Part shown: positions 5,839-8,020 of the stretch, in pieces
How positions within the stretch are numbered: the stretch's first letter is position 1
How the letters are laid out: each line of letters begins with the position of its first letter
Assembly (NCBI GenBank): GCA_900543455.1
Contig: UQRR01000089.1
Coordinates: forward strand, 1 to 8,020
From: an uncultured Dialister sp.
GTDB taxonomy: Bacteria > Bacillota > Negativicutes > Veillonellales > Dialisteraceae
Reading direction: 5' to 3'
DNA: 8,020 nucleotides
Made by a program: the position numbers and the translations under genes
The notes under the pieces: model-generated
What the model saw: only the letters and a program-made list of their open reading frames with translations
Told to the model about the DNA's origin: nothing
Database searches by the model: none

Positions 5839-5866
5839 ATTGTATCATTAGAAAGAAGAATGTCAA
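5839..5866 (-). promoter_or_regulatory. Strong minus-strand promoter of the antisense RNA
   Basis: On the minus strand: perfect TTGACA (plus 5861-5866), a 16-base spacer ending TGA, then TACAAT (plus 5839-5844), so an extended -10 with five of six matches. The predicted start is near 5832. It is the best-scoring promoter in the window by eye and points away from the minus-strand gene at 5917, so it cannot drive that gene. Confidence 0.8.
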
Positions 5867-5892
5867 TAGAAAAAAGATACTCCTGTGGTACA

Positions 5893-5905
5893 TTGCCTTC
5901 GGCAA
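5893..5905. other. Small hairpin after the minus-strand gene
   Basis: TTGCC-TTC-GGCAA forms a 5-bp stem 11 bases beyond the stop codon of the minus-strand gene. The nearest T-run on the minus strand (around 5869-5874) is about 20 bases further on, so it is at best a weak terminator. Readthrough from the gene would then enter the antisense RNA region and stop at 5768-5799. Confidence 0.35.
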
Positions 5906-5916
5906 ATCCAAAGAAT

Positions 5917-7179
5917 CTACCCCTTCAGCCCCAGCGCCCTCTTGAGCTGATGCAGGAGCGATGAGCTTTCATTCCTCCGGTATCTCGCCGCTACGAAATC
6001 CTCCGGACGGCGCAGACCCAGCGAATAAGAAAAATAGACCGTATGCGCCATATTCACCAAGTACGTCTTTGTTTCCTGCAGAAGGAATCCTGTCGCATCC
6101 AAGGGGAGAGGATCAGCTCCGGCGGCGCGCACGATTTCCTGCAGCAGTACGATGACATTTGTGTCAAAGTCCTCCGCATCCACACGCTCCTCGATCGAAA
6201 GCGTGAAATTCGGGAAATAGCGATAGAAATACCGCGGCTGCTTCGGATCGAAGAAGGCCCACTGACGCAGGAACATATTCACCTTGAGATAGAAACGCTG
6301 CGACTCCTCTAAGTCCTTTTCGGAAAAAAGACCCCGCATTTCCATCCGACGCACCCATCGCGTGATCTCGGGCGACGAGAGTACACCTCGCAGGATGTGT
6401 GGCCGCATGGCTCGCTCCTGCCAGAGATAAGAAACAAAGAACGCGAAGATATGTGCGCGGAAACGCAGATAGAGATACAGAAACCGCGCGCGCCCCGCAT
6501 CCCGCAGCGGATACAGCGGCGCGAGACACTGTTCCAGCGTCCCCAGCATCTGTGCACTCTCCAAAATCTGCGGCGCAAAGGACCGCCCCTCCATCTCGCC
6601 CAGCGCCAGATAAAGAAAAGGCGGCAGCCGCTTTTCTTTACGTCCCGCGTAGTCGGGGCCGCAGAGCGTAAGCGCGTCAAGGAAATCCTTTCCATGGCAG
6701 CGCATCACCTGAATATACGGAAGTGTTTCCTTCGTGAAGAAATCCATGTACGGCGAGAGCGAAAGCCCCGTCTCTTTAGCGAGCAGAGACACCAGTGGCA
6801 GGACAGCCGCCTCCGGTTGCTCAAAAGACGAGGAGAAATACGAGAGCCCATCCTGGATCCGTTCAAACTCCTCCGAAAACTGCCCTGTAACGTCAAGAGA
6901 CAGCTTCTCCGCCAGCGTGAGGGAGAGGAAAGGGGAGAGTTCCGCCTCCGTCGTCAGAAACATCTCAGCGAGCGCGAGACGGAAATGTACGTACTTCTTC
7001 ACCACCTTCGAGCGCTCCTTCGCGGAGAGCGCATCCGCTTCCCGTGCAAAAGCCTGATCAATGGACAGCGCCTCATGAGAAAAACTCCTGCACGCCAGCG
7101 GATAAAAATGGCGATTCATCCGATGCACCAAAAGCGCAGAGAGCCCCTTCTTGCGTACCAATAGCTCCTCATCCCTCAT
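5917..7179 (-). CDS. Hypothetical protein, 420 residues, function unknown
   Basis: An uninterrupted minus-strand frame coding for 420 residues. The ATG at 7177-7179 is preferred over an in-frame ATG 15 codons upstream: AAAGGGGG lies seven bases before it, and the upstream ATG overlaps a TATAAT box. I recognise no domain. Composition is rich in Leu, Phe, Tyr, Arg and Glu and suggests an alpha-helical soluble or membrane-associated protein. There is no signal peptide. A mixed hydrophobic/basic stretch, RFLYLYLRFRAHIFAFFVSY, spans 232-251, and an aromatic cluster FFDPKQPRYFYRYFPNF spans 309-325. A basic tail, HQLKRALGLKG, ends the protein. The neighbours give no functional clue: repeats upstream, the toxin-like locus downstream. 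It is probably monocistronic. Reality as a gene is supported by length, ribosome binding site and promoter; function is open. Confidence 0.8.
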   Translation of the reverse strand: MRDEELLVRKKGLSALLVHRMNRHFYPLACRSFSHEALSIDQAFAREADALSAKERSKVVKKYVHFRLALAEMFLTTEAELSPFLSLTLAEKLSLDVTGQFSEEFERIQDGLSYFSSSFEQPEAAVLPLVSLLAKETGLSLSPYMDFFTKETLPYIQVMRCHGKDFLDALTLCGPDYAGRKEKRLPPFLYLALGEMEGRSFAPQILESAQMLGTLEQCLAPLYPLRDAGRARFLYLYLRFRAHIFAFFVSYLWQERAMRPHILRGVLSSPEITRWVRRMEMRGLFSEKDLEESQRFYLKVNMFLRQWAFFDPKQPRYFYRYFPNFTLSIEERVDAEDFDTNVIVLLQEIVRAAGADPLPLDATGFLLQETKTYLVNMAHTVYFSYSLGLRRPEDFVAARYRRNESSSLLHQLKRALGLKG

Positions 7180-7222
7180 GCGAGCGCCCCCTTTCTCTTT
7201 ATAAAAGGAAATATGTTGTCTC

Positions 7223-7252
7223 ATTATACAATGAGTGAGGGCGGGGTGACTA
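7223..7252 (-). promoter_or_regulatory. Candidate promoter of the minus-strand gene, -35 inside the heptamer array
   Basis: On the minus strand a perfect TATAAT (plus 7223-7228) lies 18 bases from TAGTCA (plus 7247-7252), four of six matches to TTGACA. That -35 is the first unit of the GTGACTA array read in reverse. The predicted start near 7216 leaves a leader of about 37 bases before the ATG at 7179. Confidence 0.5.
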
Positions 7253-7403
7253 GTGACTAGTGACTAGTGGCTAGTGGCTAGTGACTAGTGGCTAGTGACT
7301 AGTGGCTAGTGACTGGTGACTAGTGACTGGTGACTGGTGACTAGTGACTCGTGACTAGTGACTTGTGACTAGGAGACTGGAAGACTAAGAGACTGAGAGA
7401 CAT
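7246..7403 (+). repeat. GTGACTA heptamer tandem array, 18 units, plus four 8-bp units
   Basis: Eighteen consecutive 7-bp units fill 7246-7371 without a register slip. All follow GTG(A/G)CTN: the fourth base is A or G, the last base is any, and the other five never vary. Four octamers follow: GGAGACTG (7372), GAAGACTA (7380), AGAGACTG (7388) and AGAGACAT (7396). There are no spacers, so this is not a CRISPR. It lies just upstream of the minus-strand gene. A decayed relative occurs at 7591-7646 and an inverted one at 4615-4656. Confidence 0.9.
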
Positions 7404-7420
7404 CAGATATCAGACCCTCA

Positions 7421-7494
7421 TATCGTCATTTCGAGCGCCAGCGAGAAATGTTTGTCATGCGCGGTTTGGCGGTCGATGTTTGGAAATTCCAAAC
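7421..7494 (+). repeat. Dispersed TCATTTCGAGCG-type repeat, copy 2, with adjoining palindrome
   Basis: TATCGTCATTTCGAGCG followed by a GCGAGAAATGTTTGTCATGCGC stretch (7421-7462) matches the minus strand of 221-266 with a few changes. Fifteen bases further lies an inverted repeat, GTTTGGAA/TTCCAAAC (7478-7494), with a single central base. No reading frame with a ribosome binding site is present. Confidence 0.55.
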
Positions 7495-7520
7495 GGGAAA
7501 CCTGCTATCCACTTACCTTC

Positions 7521-7588
7521 GGGCATCGCCCCATATATATGGCAGTGAAGCTGCCACCACAACCCAGAACCCTGAAGCTTGAAAGCAG
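7521..7588 (+). repeat. Two-hairpin repeat module with AACCCTG tail (copy 5)
   Basis: First hairpin GGGC-ATC-GCCC (7521-7531), AT-rich spacer CATATATAT, second hairpin GGCAG/CTGCC (7541-7545 and 7551-7555) around TGAAG, then ACCAC. The tail is four in-register heptamers: AACCCAG (7561), AACCCTG (7568), AAGCTTG (7575) and AAAGCAG (7582), decaying rightward. Confidence 0.75.
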
Positions 7589-7632
7589 GGGTGAGTAGCT
7601 AGGGATTAGTGGCTAGGGATTAGGAGTCTCAA

Positions 7633-7726
7633 GTGACTGGTGACTTGAATACGATTTTCAGGCATCGCCCCATATATATTTGCGGCGAAGCCGCCACCTT
7701 CACTCCTCATTCCTCATTCCTCATTC
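7633..7726 (+). repeat. Composite heptamer/hairpin repeat element (copy 6)
   Basis: GTGACTG (7633) and GTGACTT (7640), GAAT (7647-7650), ten unrelated bases, GGCATCGCC (7661-7669), AT-rich spacer, hairpin GCGGC-GAA-GCCGC (7682-7694), CACC, then one decayed and three perfect CTCATTC heptamers (7706-7726). Decayed GTGACTA-like units continue to the left to about 7591. It has the same architecture and inner spacing as the inverted element at 4513-4656. Confidence 0.78.
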
Positions 7727-7761
7727 GGGTCGAGCTTTCATCCCCAATCAAGGAACAGCAC

Positions 7762-7807
7762 GCCCCGGGGCTGACCCTGAACCCCGAACCCTGAACCCTG
7801 AACCCAA
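7762..7807 (+). repeat. Palindrome and AACCCTG heptamer array before the rRNA promoters
   Basis: A perfect 10-base palindrome GCCCCGGGGC (7762-7771) is followed by five in-register heptamers: GACCCTG (7773), AACCCCG (7780), AACCCTG (7787), AACCCTG (7794) and AACCCAA (7801). The array ends 19 bases before the -35 of the first rRNA promoter. Confidence 0.7.
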
Positions 7808-7826
7808 AACTTTTTCAAAAACCCTG

Positions 7827-7856
7827 TTGACACAATAGCCCGGGATGTGATAGTAT
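7827..7856 (+). promoter_or_regulatory. rRNA operon promoter P1
   Basis: Perfect TTGACA (7827-7832), an 18-base spacer ending TGA, then TAGTAT (7851-7856), so an extended -10. The predicted start is near 7864, at GTCGCT. Confidence 0.7.
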
Positions 7857-7921
7857 TATACCCGTCGCTGATGAAGCGGCCCCGTTCGAAAGAGCGATGA
7901 AAAAGATTTCAAAAAAATCAT

Positions 7922-7950
7922 TTGACAAACCTCTTCGAATGTAGTAAGAT
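7922..7950 (+). promoter_or_regulatory. rRNA operon promoter P2
   Basis: Perfect TTGACA (7922-7927), a 17-base spacer, then TAAGAT (7945-7950), five of six matches. The predicted start is near 7957, again at GTCGCT. It lies 95 bases downstream of P1, the usual tandem layout of rRNA promoters. Confidence 0.8.
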
Positions 7951-7956
7951 AATCAA

Positions 7957-8020
7957 GTCGCTTGAAGAGCGATGGTTCTTTGAAAACTGAACAGTACAGC
8001 GAACGAATCAAGCCGATGTG
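7957..8020 (+). promoter_or_regulatory. rRNA leader with boxA-like antitermination site
   Basis: A hairpin TCGCT/AGCGA (7958-7972) is followed by GGTTCTTTGAAAACTGAACA (7974-7993), which matches the boxA-containing leader typically found ahead of 16S rRNA in Bacillota. No 16S sequence is reached before the window ends. A 16S gene just downstream is inferred; a tRNA-first operon or another stable RNA is possible. Confidence 0.72.

Noticed and set aside
6397..7164. A 255-codon plus-strand frame opposite the 420-residue gene
   Set aside because: Its composition is Arg/Gln-rich without pattern, it has no ribosome binding site, and the opposing frame has both promoter and ribosome binding site.
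7180..7224. N-terminal extension of the minus-strand gene to the ATG at 7224
   Set aside because: It overlaps the candidate -10 box; the internal ATG has AAAGGGGG at good spacing.
7246..7403. CRISPR array
   Set aside because: The units are 7-8 bases and contiguous, with no spacers and no cas genes nearby; it is a simple tandem repeat.
7994..8020. Start of a 16S rRNA or tRNA gene inside the window
   Set aside because: No 16S 5' end motif or tRNA cloverleaf is visible; only the leader is present.

Overview
The window looks like a chromosomal segment from a moderately GC-rich member of the Bacillota, plausibly class Negativicutes (Dialister/Megasphaera-type). The basis is the DUF1934 (YwiB)-argS gene pair, strong AGGAGG-type ribosome binding sites, a Firmicutes-type rRNA leader at the right edge, and a high load of dispersed intergenic repeats. 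The genus assignment is inference.

Layout. 1-370: repeat mosaic without a gene. 376-461: two candidate promoters. 501-2599: a DUF1934 gene with a TTG start overlapping argS by 22 bases. 2600-2783: a gap holding another repeat copy. 2784-4403: pyrG (CTP synthase), closed by an intrinsic terminator. 4451-4660: a composite repeat. 4757-5464: a small lipoprotein gene with its own promoter and terminator. 5504-5866: a compact locus of two converging transcripts. 5917-7179 (minus strand): an unrecognised 420-residue protein. 7246-7807: a dense repeat mosaic. 7827-8020: tandem promoters and a boxA-like leader of what is probably an rRNA operon starting just past the window.

The most interesting item is the locus at 5545-5866. 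It has the architecture of a par/Fst-type type I toxin-antitoxin system. A 29-codon ORF for a hydrophobic peptide (5629-5718) has a strong ribosome binding site. A near-consensus extended -10 promoter fires toward it from the right on the minus strand. The two transcripts share a bidirectional terminator (5768-5799). A broken direct repeat (5618-5648 and 5806-5832) makes the short minus-strand RNA complementary to the ribosome binding site, start codon and first codons of the peptide mRNA. I did not recognise the peptide as a named family member, so the call rests on architecture.

The second theme is the repeat content. Six intergenic copies of a two-hairpin module (GGGC-ATC-GCCC, an AT-rich spacer, then a GC-rich hairpin) are attached to three sequence-unrelated tandem arrays that all have a 7-bp period: GTGACTA, AACCCTG and CTCATTC. 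The second hairpin shows paired changes between copies. Two copies preserve the same order and exact spacing of all parts, so this looks like a defined composite element of unknown function.

The housekeeping genes (arginyl-tRNA charging, CTP synthesis, the coming rRNA operon) serve translation and nucleotide supply. I see no sign that they work with the small toxin-like locus.
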